Of a DNA stretch of 64,000 nucleotides, positions 16,945 through 24,740 are shown one piece after another; the first letter of the stretch is position 1; every line of letters starts with the position of its first letter. Source of the stretch: Traorella massiliensis (GTDB taxonomy: Bacteria; Bacillota_I; Bacilli_A; Erysipelotrichales; Erysipelotrichaceae); the NCBI RefSeq assembly GCF_900104665.1, contig NZ_LT629968.1:1-64000 (forward strand), given 5' to 3'. The notes beneath the pieces are model-generated. The model was given only the letters and a program-made list of their open reading frames with translations, was not told the origin of the DNA and did not search any database. The position numbers and the translations under genes were made by a program.

Positions 16945-17355
16945 ATGAAGGATAAATTTAGGAAGTTTATGACGGGAAGGTACGGTGTAGACCAATTAAG
17001 TAATGGTCTAAATGTGCTGTTTTTTATTTTAGTGATTCTTGGTATTTTGACACGAAACAACATTATCCTATTCTTATCTTTAGTACCAATGATCTATAAC
17101 TATTTCCGTATGTTCTCTAAAAATTTCAGTAAACGTTATAATGAAAATAGAATCTATACAAATATGATGTCACCTGTCTATAATTTTGTAGATAAAATTA
17201 AATATAAATTTCAGAAAAATAAAAAACGTGATAAAAAGAAATATAAATATTATCACTGTAAGAATTGCGGCCAGGAATTAAGAATTCCAAGAGGCAAGGG
17301 TAAAGTAACGATTACTTGTCCGATATGTAAGCATTCATTTGATGGAAGAAGCTAA
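16945..17355 (+). CDS. Small membrane protein with C-terminal zinc ribbon
   Basis: 136 residues from the ATG at 16945, which follows AAAGGAGAG. Two hydrophobic segments at about residues 20-55 give a hairpin in the membrane, a basic linker follows, and the C-terminus has a four-cysteine zinc ribbon (CKNCGQ ... CPICKHSF). A TATAAT at 16915-16920 forms its promoter. This architecture is common in Firmicute proteins annotated only as zinc-ribbon domain protein; function unknown. It is monocistronic, with a terminator overlapping its stop codon. Confidence 0.7.
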   Translation: MKDKFRKFMTGRYGVDQLSNGLNVLFFILVILGILTRNNIILFLSLVPMIYNYFRMFSKNFSKRYNENRIYTNMMSPVYNFVDKIKYKFQKNKKRDKKKYKYYHCKNCGQELRIPRGKGKVTITCPICKHSFDGRS

Positions 17356-17367
17356 GGCTTCTTTTTT
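17346..17367 (+). terminator. Terminator after zinc-ribbon gene
   Basis: Stem AAGAAGC / GCTTCTT with the stop codon in the loop, followed by TTTT. Confidence 0.75.
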
Positions 17368-17431
17368 CAATTAAAAAGAAAAGCATGATCATATTAAAAT
17401 GGTTTTCTTATACGCTTATATAACGGAATAT

Positions 17432-17445
17432 GTTAAAATAGAAAC
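17432..17445 (+). promoter_or_regulatory. Extended -10 promoter, predicted leaderless
   Basis: TGT-TAAAAT (extended -10, hexamer 17434-17439) followed by exactly six bases before ATG 17446. No Shine-Dalgarno sequence at the start codon; the -35 region is poor. Confidence 0.55.
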
Positions 17446-17988
17446 ATGAAAATATGCTTATTTTTATATCTGTATATTCTTTATCCATTCTATACATTGT
17501 GGTTTGCTTCACATGCATCACTGATTCATGAGAATCTTTCCTATGTAGGAAATTTGAAGGGAATGCATACCTATTTTATTATTTGGGCAGTGATGTGTGA
17601 AATAGCTTTGGTAATTGGATTTTATAAATGTCTTCCTAAGTGCATTCATGCAAAGATGTTATTTCCTTTGATCGTGATTAGTGCCTTCTTGTTTTTGGGA
17701 TCCTCAATATTGCCATATTTGCCGCAAAGCTATCCGCTATCGGCTCAATTTCATATTCTATTGTCGTTTATAGGCTTATTGATGATCTTGGCAGTAATTG
17801 CAATGATGGTATTTTCATTGCATTTATCTTATTCCATCTTTCCCTATGATTATATACTTATGTTAATCTATGGGATGGCTTTAGGAATATATGGAGCTCA
17901 TTATATGAGCGTAAATTCGCTTGTGGAAGTATTTTTGGGAATTACACTTCCTATTTATTTATTTCATTTGGGAGGCAGGTTACAATGA
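17446..17988 (+). CDS. Polytopic membrane protein, unknown function
   Basis: 180 residues with about six hydrophobic segments (near 1-18, 42-58, 70-90, 103-125, 133-150, 158-175). Not recognised as a named family. It is probably made from a leaderless transcript (see the promoter just upstream) and overlaps the next gene, a lipoprotein, by 4 bp (ATGA), so the two are co-translated and may form a membrane complex. No catalytic motif is visible. Confidence 0.65.
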   Translation: MKICLFLYLYILYPFYTLWFASHASLIHENLSYVGNLKGMHTYFIIWAVMCEIALVIGFYKCLPKCIHAKMLFPLIVISAFLFLGSSILPYLPQSYPLSAQFHILLSFIGLLMILAVIAMMVFSLHLSYSIFPYDYILMLIYGMALGIYGAHYMSVNSLVEVFLGITLPIYLFHLGGRLQ

Positions 17989-18575
17989 AAAAGGGTTTTC
18001 TTTGTTTATTACTATTATGTTTAAGTGGATGTGTCAATGGGTATACACTGATACGTGAATCTGACAGTGATGCCGTTAAGATCATTATTCTGGCAGATGA
18101 AAATAAACGTGAACTGGTAAACTTACAAATTGAAAATACGGAAGTTGTTTTCTGTCAAAATGATTGTACACAAGAAATCGAGGAAGCTGAAAATGAATAT
18201 GCAGATGGTCTTGTAGCTATTGGCAATACAGCTTTACAGGCAGTGGATGACTATGAAAATACTAATGAGATACCTGTTATTAAAGTCATGATGAATGATC
18301 CATTGGAGTCATTGAAAAAGCTATTTCCTCAATATCAGAATTGGGTAGCAGCTAGTGATAGTGAAAATGTTGAAGAAGCGGATGCTCTTTATTATGCAGA
18401 AGGAGCAGAAGTAACAACAGATAAACCATTTTATCAGGAAGATAATCCGCAAAGTATTTGTACGCTGATACCGGATAGGGAACAGCTTGTAAGTGAACTT
18501 GAAACAAAAATAAGCCTGCTTTTAGAAAACAGGCTTAGAGAATATAATATATATCTTGAATGGATTGTCAAATAA
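17985..18575 (+). CDS. Putative lipoprotein, unknown function
   Basis: 196 residues with a typical lipoprotein signal: basic MKKG, a leucine-rich core and the lipobox LSGC, lipidated at Cys16. The mature part is acidic. Its body (VKIIILADENKREL, DGLVAIGNTALQAV, EIPVIKVMMNDP) has an alternating strand/helix pattern reminiscent of periplasmic-binding-like folds of the ABC-substrate type, but this is a weak inference. It is translationally coupled to the membrane protein upstream; both may act together at the outer face of the membrane. Confidence 0.65.
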   Translation: MKKGFLCLLLLCLSGCVNGYTLIRESDSDAVKIIILADENKRELVNLQIENTEVVFCQNDCTQEIEEAENEYADGLVAIGNTALQAVDDYENTNEIPVIKVMMNDPLESLKKLFPQYQNWVAASDSENVEEADALYYAEGAEVTTDKPFYQEDNPQSICTLIPDREQLVSELETKISLLLENRLREYNIYLEWIVK

Positions 18576-18594
18576 GAGGGCGTTTAAGCTTTTT

Positions 18595-19425
18595 TTACAC
18601 GAAAAATGGAATGACTACAAAATAAATGAATACAATTGCTCCTAAAATAATACGATAGTAACCAAATACTTCAAAAGAATGTTTACGGATGTAAGAAAGT
18701 AACATTTTAATAGCAACGATACTAACAATAAAAGCTGTAATCATACCAGCCATTAAAACGGCAATATTTTGTATCGTTAATATACCGTCGTAACGTATCA
18801 GATCTAAAAGACTTGCACCGAGCATGACCGGAATTGCCAGGAAGAAAGAGAATTCACTGGCTGTTTTACGGTTGAGTCCTAAAAGGGTACTTCCCATAAT
18901 TGTAGCTCCTGAACGGCTTGTTCCTGGAATCAGTGCTAACATCTGGAAGACACCAATCTGGGCAGCTTTGACAGAAGTGATCTCATTTAGACGGTTAACA
19001 GTAGGACGTCTTTTACGCCTTTCAATAACGATAAAGCCAACGCCATAAACAATTAATGTAATTGAAATAACGGGCGGGTTGAAAAACCATGCTTTAATCT
19101 GATCGTTAAACAGAACTCCAATAATCCCGGCTGGAACACAGGCAATTAGAATTTTGACCCACAAGTTAATCGTTTCCTTTTTTTCGCTGATAGATTTTCT
19201 TTTTGAAAAAGGATTTAAACGATTAAAGTACATAAGTACAACTGCCAGGATAGAGCCGAATTGTACGACAACTAGAAATAGTTCAACAAATGTTTCGCCG
19301 CCTGCGAGCTGTAGGAACTCATCTACGAGTATCATATGACCCGTACTGCTGATTGGAAGCCATTCAGTAATTCCTTGAATAATGCCCAGGATAATGGCTT
19401 TTAGTATTTCTATCAAAAAATCCAT
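18595..19425 (-). CDS. uppP: Undecaprenyl-diphosphatase UppP
   Basis: 276-residue polytopic membrane phosphatase. Both signature regions are intact: GITEWLPISSTGHM near residues 19-32 and PGTSRSGAT near 166-174. It dephosphorylates undecaprenyl pyrophosphate for reuse in wall synthesis and is the BacA-type bacitracin resistance factor. AAAGGAG precedes its ATG. It is a single gene, convergent with the lipoprotein gene upstream in the window and divergent from htrA. Confidence 0.95.
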   Translation of the reverse strand: MDFLIEILKAIILGIIQGITEWLPISSTGHMILVDEFLQLAGGETFVELFLVVVQFGSILAVVLMYFNRLNPFSKRKSISEKKETINLWVKILIACVPAGIIGVLFNDQIKAWFFNPPVISITLIVYGVGFIVIERRKRRPTVNRLNEITSVKAAQIGVFQMLALIPGTSRSGATIMGSTLLGLNRKTASEFSFFLAIPVMLGASLLDLIRYDGILTIQNIAVLMAGMITAFIVSIVAIKMLLSYIRKHSFEVFGYYRIILGAIVFIYFVVIPFFV

Positions 19426-19553
19426 ATAAAAATCTCCTTTATGATATTTCTATTGTAACACAAAAAAAACAATCTTCACAAATATTTCACAAAGTTATCA
19501 TTTTTATGACACATCATAAGTGTATAGTATAATACTGCAAGGGAGGTATTAGT

Positions 19554-20708
19554 ATGGATGATGAAAACATTGTAGAAACAGAAGTTCATGAAACCGAAAT
19601 AAAAGAAGAAAAAAAAGAAAAAAAGAATAAATCGAAAGTAATTTGGATATTCATTTGTGCTTTAGTAGGCTTTGTAAGTGGTATTGGCGGTACTTTCCTT
19701 ACGCTTCAGTTAAGCGGAGGTATCAGCAGCAACACAGATGTGATATACCAGTCTGTTGTTCAAACAAATGAAGATGGTGAAGCTGTTGATGAAATGTCAA
19801 CTGTGGATGTTGTTGAGAATGTAAAAGATAGTATTGTTGAAATTACGACATCTAAAACAGAAACGACCGTATTCTTGCAGCAGTATGTAACAAGCGGTGC
19901 CGGCAGTGGAGTTGTTTTTAGCGATGCAGGCTTGATCGTTACAAATCATCATGTTATTGACGGTGCTGATGAGATTAAAGTCAGATTAACAAATGGTGAT
20001 GAATATGATGCTGAATTAATTGCGAGCGATGCTCAGAGTGATCTGGCTGTGTTGAGAATCGATGCAGAGAATCTGACACCTGTGGTTTTAGGTGATTCGG
20101 ATACGCTGAATGTTGGTGAAAGTGTTATTGCTATAGGTAATCCGCTAGGGTCATTAGGCGGCACAGTAACAGAAGGGATTCTTTCTGCTAAGGATCGTGA
20201 GATCACAATTGATGGGCAAAGCATGACGCTGCTTCAGACAAGCGCTGCTATCAATCCAGGTAATTCAGGTGGCGGTTTGTTTAATTCTAAAGGTGAATTA
20301 ATTGGTGTCGTTAATGCGAAATCAAGTGGTAGTGATATTGAAGGATTAGGATTTGCTATTCCTATTAATATTGCGAAAAGTGTCGTAAATGATCTTGTGG
20401 AAAATGGCAAGGTTAGTGGAAGAATTACATTAGGAATTACTTATTATGAAATTAGTAGCATTACTCAAGCGATGGAACATGGTGTAAATGTATTAGGACT
20501 TTTAGTAAGTGAAGTTACACCAAACAGTAATGCTGCAGCTGCAGGTATTCAGGCAAATGATGTTATTGTTGAAGCAGATGGCGAACAAGTAACGACTAGC
20601 GATGATTTGCGAAGTGCTCTAAGCTCACATAAAATTGGAGATACGATGACTTTCACTGTTGTCCGTGATAAAGAATATGTTGAATTAAGCTGTACGCTGG
20701 CGGAATAG
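19554..20708 (+). CDS. htrA: HtrA-like membrane-anchored serine protease
   Basis: 384 residues. A charged cytoplasmic N-terminus (1-28) is followed by one membrane segment (29-50), an extracellular trypsin-like protease domain with the triad His133 (TNHHVI), Asp163 (SDLAVL) and Ser238 (NPGNSGG), then a C-terminal PDZ domain (about 290-384). Such proteins degrade misfolded exported proteins at the membrane-wall interface. The start is preceded by GGGAGG, and a TATAAT lies 25 bp upstream. It is monocistronic, ending at a bidirectional terminator. Confidence 0.93.
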   Translation: MDDENIVETEVHETEIKEEKKEKKNKSKVIWIFICALVGFVSGIGGTFLTLQLSGGISSNTDVIYQSVVQTNEDGEAVDEMSTVDVVENVKDSIVEITTSKTETTVFLQQYVTSGAGSGVVFSDAGLIVTNHHVIDGADEIKVRLTNGDEYDAELIASDAQSDLAVLRIDAENLTPVVLGDSDTLNVGESVIAIGNPLGSLGGTVTEGILSAKDREITIDGQSMTLLQTSAAINPGNSGGGLFNSKGELIGVVNAKSSGSDIEGLGFAIPINIAKSVVNDLVENGKVSGRITLGITYYEISSITQAMEHGVNVLGLLVSEVTPNSNAAAAGIQANDVIVEADGEQVTTSDDLRSALSSHKIGDTMTFTVVRDKEYVELSCTLAE

Positions 20709-20714
20709 CGAAAT

Positions 20715-20754
20715 TAAAAATCTGTGACTGATGATCTAGTCACAGATTTTTTTT
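20715..20754. terminator. Bidirectional terminator between htrA and radical SAM gene
   Basis: A 14-bp stem (AAAAATCTGTGACT / AGTCACAGATTTTT) with an 8-base loop and T-runs on both strands. It serves htrA (+) and the radical SAM gene (-), whose last codons lie in it. Confidence 0.9.
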
Positions 20755-21686
20755 GAATTATTCATTCCTTGATATATGTTATTGCGTGCCATATATTTAT
20801 CAATTTCATTTAAGACACAAACTTTTTTTATGGTCCATAAGGGAGCAATTAATTCACTGGCAATGCCATCCCCTGTTAAACGTTCAATGATGATCTCTTT
20901 GGGAAGATAAGTTAACTGTTCACAAACGATTTCCACATATTCTTCTAAAGTTAAGATATGGAATGGCTTTTTCTCATATTCGTTAGCCATAACTGTATTT
21001 TTCAAAAGATGAAGCATATGGATCTTAACAGCGTGAATGGGTAGTGAAGCAATTGTCTGAATCGTTTCGATCATCATGTCTTTTGTTTCATAAGGAAGAC
21101 CATTGATAATATGAACACAGATCTTACAGTTTGTTTTAGAAAGTTTATCAATGGCTTTTAAAAAACAGGCAAAGTCATGAGCACGATTGATTCTTTGGGC
21201 AGTTTCATCATGAATGGTCTGTAAACCGACTTCAACCCAAATATCTTTATAGGAAGTTAAAGAATCAAGGTAGGCAATATTTTCATCATTAAGACAGTCC
21301 GCCCTTGTTGCAATACAGACAGCGACAACATCTTCTCTTTGAACAAAAGGTTCAAAAAGTTCTTTCAGCTTTTCAAGAGGACCATAGGTGTTCGTATAGG
21401 CTTGAAAATAAGCCATTCCTTTCCCATGAGGCCATTTCTTTCGTAAAAGCTTTACTCCTTCCTCGTATTGGGTCATGATATCTTCATGATGGATAATACT
21501 ATCGCCACTGCCTAATGCACTACAGAAAGTACAGCCACCCGTTGCTTTGCTGCCATCTCGATTCGGACAGGTAAAACCACCATCGAGTGGAACTTTAAAA
21601 ACTTTTTCATGGTAAGTATTTTTTAGATAATAATTAAATGTATGGTATCTTTTGTTGTCATTTGAATAGATAAATGGATTTTTCAT
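20736..21686 (-). CDS. Radical SAM protein, TIGR01212/YtqA family
   Basis: 316 residues from the ATG at 21686. The [4Fe-4S]/SAM cluster motif is spaced as in the TIGR01212 family: Cys40, Cys52 and Cys55 in FTCPNRDG...GGCTFC. The remainder keeps the family's AYTNTYGPLEKLKELFEP and WVEVGLQTIHDETAQRINRAHD. The biochemical role of the family is unsettled. The start was placed at 21686 because a TGT-TATACT extended -10 box ends six bases upstream, predicting a leaderless transcript; a reading from 21710 would begin upstream of that promoter. Confidence 0.85.
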   Translation of the reverse strand: MKNPFIYSNDNKRYHTFNYYLKNTYHEKVFKVPLDGGFTCPNRDGSKATGGCTFCSALGSGDSIIHHEDIMTQYEEGVKLLRKKWPHGKGMAYFQAYTNTYGPLEKLKELFEPFVQREDVVAVCIATRADCLNDENIAYLDSLTSYKDIWVEVGLQTIHDETAQRINRAHDFACFLKAIDKLSKTNCKICVHIINGLPYETKDMMIETIQTIASLPIHAVKIHMLHLLKNTVMANEYEKKPFHILTLEEYVEIVCEQLTYLPKEIIIERLTGDGIASELIAPLWTIKKVCVLNEIDKYMARNNIYQGMNNSKKICD

Positions 21687-21692
21687 GATAAT

Positions 21693-21733
21693 AGTATAAC
21701 ATATTTGCATCTGCTTCTTAAATTCATTATAAT
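21693..21733. promoter_or_regulatory. Divergent pair of leaderless promoters
   Basis: Minus strand: TGT-TATACT (hexamer 21698-21693) then six bases to ATG 21686. Plus strand: TTGCAT (21705-21710), 17-bp spacer, TATAAT (21728-21733), then six bases to ATG 21740. Neither gene has a Shine-Dalgarno sequence; only 53 bp separate the two start codons. Confidence 0.7.
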
Positions 21734-21739
21734 AAATTC

Positions 21740-22435
21740 ATGTTAAGAAAAATCAAAGTGAACAATCTTGAAATTCCATATACACTGATTATCAAGAATG
21801 TGAAAAATATAAATTTGCATATTACCCGGAATGGCGAAATTGTCGTATCCTGCAATGCTTATGTACCACTTAAGAAGGTGGATGAGTTTGTGGGCATGAA
21901 ATGTCAGTGGATTTTTGAAAAGATAGCGATGATCCAAAGACAACAGAAAATTCTTCAGGATGACCAGCGTTTTTTATTTCTAGGTAAAAGCTATCCAATC
22001 AAAACAGTTTTATCTAGAACTAGTGGCGTTCGGCTGAGTGAAGGAATTTGTATGATATATAAAAAAGAAAATGAAGATGAATTAAAGATATTGGCTAAAT
22101 ATGAAAAGGAAATGACGCAAAAAATATTGAGTCAGAAAATGAAGTCGGTATATGAAATAATGAATCTTGATTATGGTATCAGTGAGCCAACGCTTAAAAT
22201 TCGTAAAATGACGAGTCGATGGGGAAGCTGTACACCTAAAAAGAATCAGATTACTTTGAATTCACAGCTGATTCATTATAATGAGCGTTTTATTGATTAT
22301 GTTGTAATTCATGAATATGCTCATTTGATTCAGCCAAATCATTCAAAAGCATTTTATGCAATTATTGAGAAATATATGCCTGATTATAAAGAAGTAAGTA
22401 AAAATGGACCAAAATTATTCGATTTAAATGATTGA
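21740..22435 (+). CDS. YgjP-like (DUF45) metallopeptidase-fold protein
   Basis: 231 residues. The zinc site is HEYAH at 191-195, with a third ligand His201 in QPNHSKAF, preceded by the family motif RKMTSRWGSC (155-164). Family members are called M48/SprT-like or YgjP-type; some have been reported as UTP pyrophosphatases, so the substrate here is open. Transcribed divergently from the radical SAM gene, apparently as a leaderless mRNA. Confidence 0.82.
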   Translation: MLRKIKVNNLEIPYTLIIKNVKNINLHITRNGEIVVSCNAYVPLKKVDEFVGMKCQWIFEKIAMIQRQQKILQDDQRFLFLGKSYPIKTVLSRTSGVRLSEGICMIYKKENEDELKILAKYEKEMTQKILSQKMKSVYEIMNLDYGISEPTLKIRKMTSRWGSCTPKKNQITLNSQLIHYNERFIDYVVIHEYAHLIQPNHSKAFYAIIEKYMPDYKEVSKNGPKLFDLND

Positions 22436-22475
22436 TTTTATGGTATGATTATCAAGAAAAAAGGAGGAGAGCAAC

Positions 22476-23315
22476 ATGGTAAGAATCGTTGAAAAGAAGC
22501 GTCTAAATCCAACCGTGACGCAGATAGTCGTAGAGCATGAAAGAATTGCGAAAAAGGCGAAAGCAGGACAGTTTATTATTCTGCGTGTTGATGAAAAAGG
22601 AGAGCGGATTCCTTTGACAATTGCAGATACGGATCCAGAAAAACATACCGTTACGATTATTTTTCAAATCGTTGGTGCAACAACGAAAAAGCTAAATGAA
22701 TTGAATGAGAATGATTATATTCATGATTTTGTGGGTCCTTTAGGAAAACCAAGTGAAATTGAAGGACTGAAAAAAGTATGCGTTATTGGTGGCGGTGTAG
22801 GCTGTGCTATTGCTTATCCAACTGCAAAGGCCCTTCATCAGCAGGGAAGTGATGTTACAACGATTGTTGGCTTTAGAAATAAGGATCTATTGATATTAGA
22901 GGATGAATTTAAGCAGGTAAGCGATCGTTTTTATATTATGAGCGATGATGGCAGCGTAGGTGAAAAAGGTGTCGTTACTAATGCTTTGGAACGACTTTTG
23001 GAAAAGGAAACTTTTGATTGTGTGATTGCTATCGGACCGCTTGTGATGATGAAATTTGTATCGTTGATGACAAAGAAATACAACGTTAAGACGGTCGTAT
23101 CAATGAATCCGATCATGATCGATGGAACAGGCATGTGTGGCGGATGCCGGTTGAGCGTAGGCGGTAAGACGAAGTTTGCCTGTGTAGATGGACCGGATTT
23201 TGATGGTCATGAGGTAGATTTTGATGAAGCGATAAGCCGTAATACATCCTATCGGGAATTTGAAAAGCATGCCTATGAAAAGACATGTGCTCTTCTAAAT
23301 AAGGAGGTGCAGTGA
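22476..23315 (+). CDS. NfnA-like ferredoxin-NADP reductase subunit alpha
   Basis: 279 residues in the ferredoxin-NADP reductase fold. The FAD-binding N-terminal barrel is at about 1-95 (RIPLTIADTD), the NAD(P)-binding part follows (CVIGGGVGCAIAYP), and a C-terminal [2Fe-2S] site comes from GMCGGCRLSV...FACVDGP. It pairs with the next gene, whose start overlaps its stop by one base. Known homologues form NADH-dependent ferredoxin:NADP oxidoreductase (electron-bifurcating) or serve sulfide dehydrogenase/dihydroorotate dehydrogenase electron transfer; the gene pair favours NfnAB. GGAGGAG precedes the ATG. Confidence 0.88.
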   Translation: MVRIVEKKRLNPTVTQIVVEHERIAKKAKAGQFIILRVDEKGERIPLTIADTDPEKHTVTIIFQIVGATTKKLNELNENDYIHDFVGPLGKPSEIEGLKKVCVIGGGVGCAIAYPTAKALHQQGSDVTTIVGFRNKDLLILEDEFKQVSDRFYIMSDDGSVGEKGVVTNALERLLEKETFDCVIAIGPLVMMKFVSLMTKKYNVKTVVSMNPIMIDGTGMCGGCRLSVGGKTKFACVDGPDFDGHEVDFDEAISRNTSYREFEKHAYEKTCALLNKEVQ

Positions 23316-24697
23316 TGCCGAACATGAGTTTGAAACGGGTTGAGATGCCTGTGCAGGATGGAAAAGTACGTAGTGGAAATATTGATGAAGTAGCTTTAGG
23401 ATATACTGAAGAGATGGCCGTAGAAGAAGCAAACAGATGTTTGGACTGCAAGCATAAGCCTTGTATGCAGGGATGTCCTGTGTCGATTCATATTCCTGAT
23501 TTTATCCGTGAGGTAAGGGAAAAGAATTTTGAAAAGGCTTATGGGATTCTTAAATCAACGAGTTCTTTACCAGCTGTCTGTGGTCGTGTGTGTCCTCAGG
23601 AAAATCAGTGTGAAAAATATTGTGTACGAGCTATTAAAGGTGAAAGTGTCGGTATCGGAAGATTAGAACGCTTTGTAGCGGATTGGGCTAGAGAGAATCT
23701 AAAGGAAGAAATGACAAAACCTGTTACAAATGGACATAAAGTAGCTATTGTAGGGGCAGGACCAAGTGGTCTGACTTGTGCAGGTGATCTGGCTAAGCTG
23801 GGATATGAGGTTACTGTGTTTGAAGCCTTACATGTAGCAGGAGGCGTTCTGGTTTATGGTATTCCGGAATTTAGATTACCAAAGGCGATTGTTCAGCATG
23901 AAATCGATGCTTTGGGAAAAATGGGTGTTCATATTGAATGTGATAGTGTCATTGGAAGAAGTGAAACTGTTGATGAATTATTTGATGAAGGCTTTGAAGC
24001 AGTCTTTATTGGCAGCGGAGCAGGACTTCCTAATTTCATGGGATTAGAGGGTGAAAACTTAAAAGGTGTTTTCTCAGCAAATGAATATCTGACACGCTTT
24101 AATCTAATGAAGGCCTATCAGGAAGATAGTGATACACCGATTTATAAAGCTCATAAATGTGTTGTTGTCGGCGGCGGCAATGTTGCGATGGATGCTGCCA
24201 GAAGTGCCAGACGTTTGGGAGCTGAGGTAACGATCGTTTATCGAAGAAGCATGGAAGAACTTCCGGCACGTCATGAAGAAGTAGAACATGCCATGGAAGA
24301 AGGAATTGAATTCAAACTATTAACAAACCCAGTGAAGGTTATTGGAGAAGAGGGCTGGATCAGTGGTGTTGAATGTGTGGAAATGGAATTGGGTGAAGAG
24401 GATGCTTCCGGAAGAAGAAGACCGATTGTGAAAGAGGGAAGCAATTTTATCATTGACTGTGATTGCATGATCATGGCCATCGGTACAAGTCCGAATCCAT
24501 TGCTTCGCTCAACGACCAAAGGCTTAGAAACAAATCCTAAAGGATGCCTTTTGGTGGATGAACAGGGAATGACAACAAGAGAAGGTGTATTTGCCGGAGG
24601 AGATGCTGTCAGTGGTGCAGCAACGGTCATTCAGGCAATGGGAGCTGGAAAGAAGTGTGCGGCTTCTATTCATGAATATATTCAAAACAAGCTGTAA
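23315..24697 (+). CDS. NfnB-like / glutamate synthase small-subunit-type oxidoreductase
   Basis: 460 residues from ATG 23315 (AAGGAGG upstream). The N-terminal segment carries eight cysteines for two [4Fe-4S] clusters (CLDCKHKPCMQGCP and CGRVCP...CEKYC), then an FAD fold (VAIVGAGPSGLTCAGDLA) and an NADPH fold (VVVGGGNVAMDAARSA). The family includes GltD/gltA small chains and NfnB. No glutamate synthase large subunit is near, and the NfnA-like partner is directly upstream with overlapping stop/start (TGATG), so an NADH:ferredoxin/NADPH transhydrogenase is the best reading. Confidence 0.9.
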   Translation: MPNMSLKRVEMPVQDGKVRSGNIDEVALGYTEEMAVEEANRCLDCKHKPCMQGCPVSIHIPDFIREVREKNFEKAYGILKSTSSLPAVCGRVCPQENQCEKYCVRAIKGESVGIGRLERFVADWARENLKEEMTKPVTNGHKVAIVGAGPSGLTCAGDLAKLGYEVTVFEALHVAGGVLVYGIPEFRLPKAIVQHEIDALGKMGVHIECDSVIGRSETVDELFDEGFEAVFIGSGAGLPNFMGLEGENLKGVFSANEYLTRFNLMKAYQEDSDTPIYKAHKCVVVGGGNVAMDAARSARRLGAEVTIVYRRSMEELPARHEEVEHAMEEGIEFKLLTNPVKVIGEEGWISGVECVEMELGEEDASGRRRPIVKEGSNFIIDCDCMIMAIGTSPNPLLRSTTKGLETNPKGCLLVDEQGMTTREGVFAGGDAVSGAATVIQAMGAGKKCAASIHEYIQNKL

Positions 24698-24711
24698 AAG
24701 GCTTGTTTTTT
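24684..24711 (+). terminator. Terminator after the NfnAB-like operon
   Basis: 9-bp stem AAAACAAGC / GCTTGTTTT with an 8-base loop and trailing T residues, overlapping the end of the NfnB-like gene. Confidence 0.82.
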
Positions 24712-24713
24712 CA

Positions 24714-24740
24714 AAAGAGGATGCATCAATAAGCATCCTC
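24714..24740 (-). terminator. Terminator of the large surface-protein gene
   Basis: Minus-strand stem GAGGATGC / GCATCCTC with an 8-base loop followed by TTTT. It overlaps the stop codon of the surface-protein gene. Confidence 0.7.
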
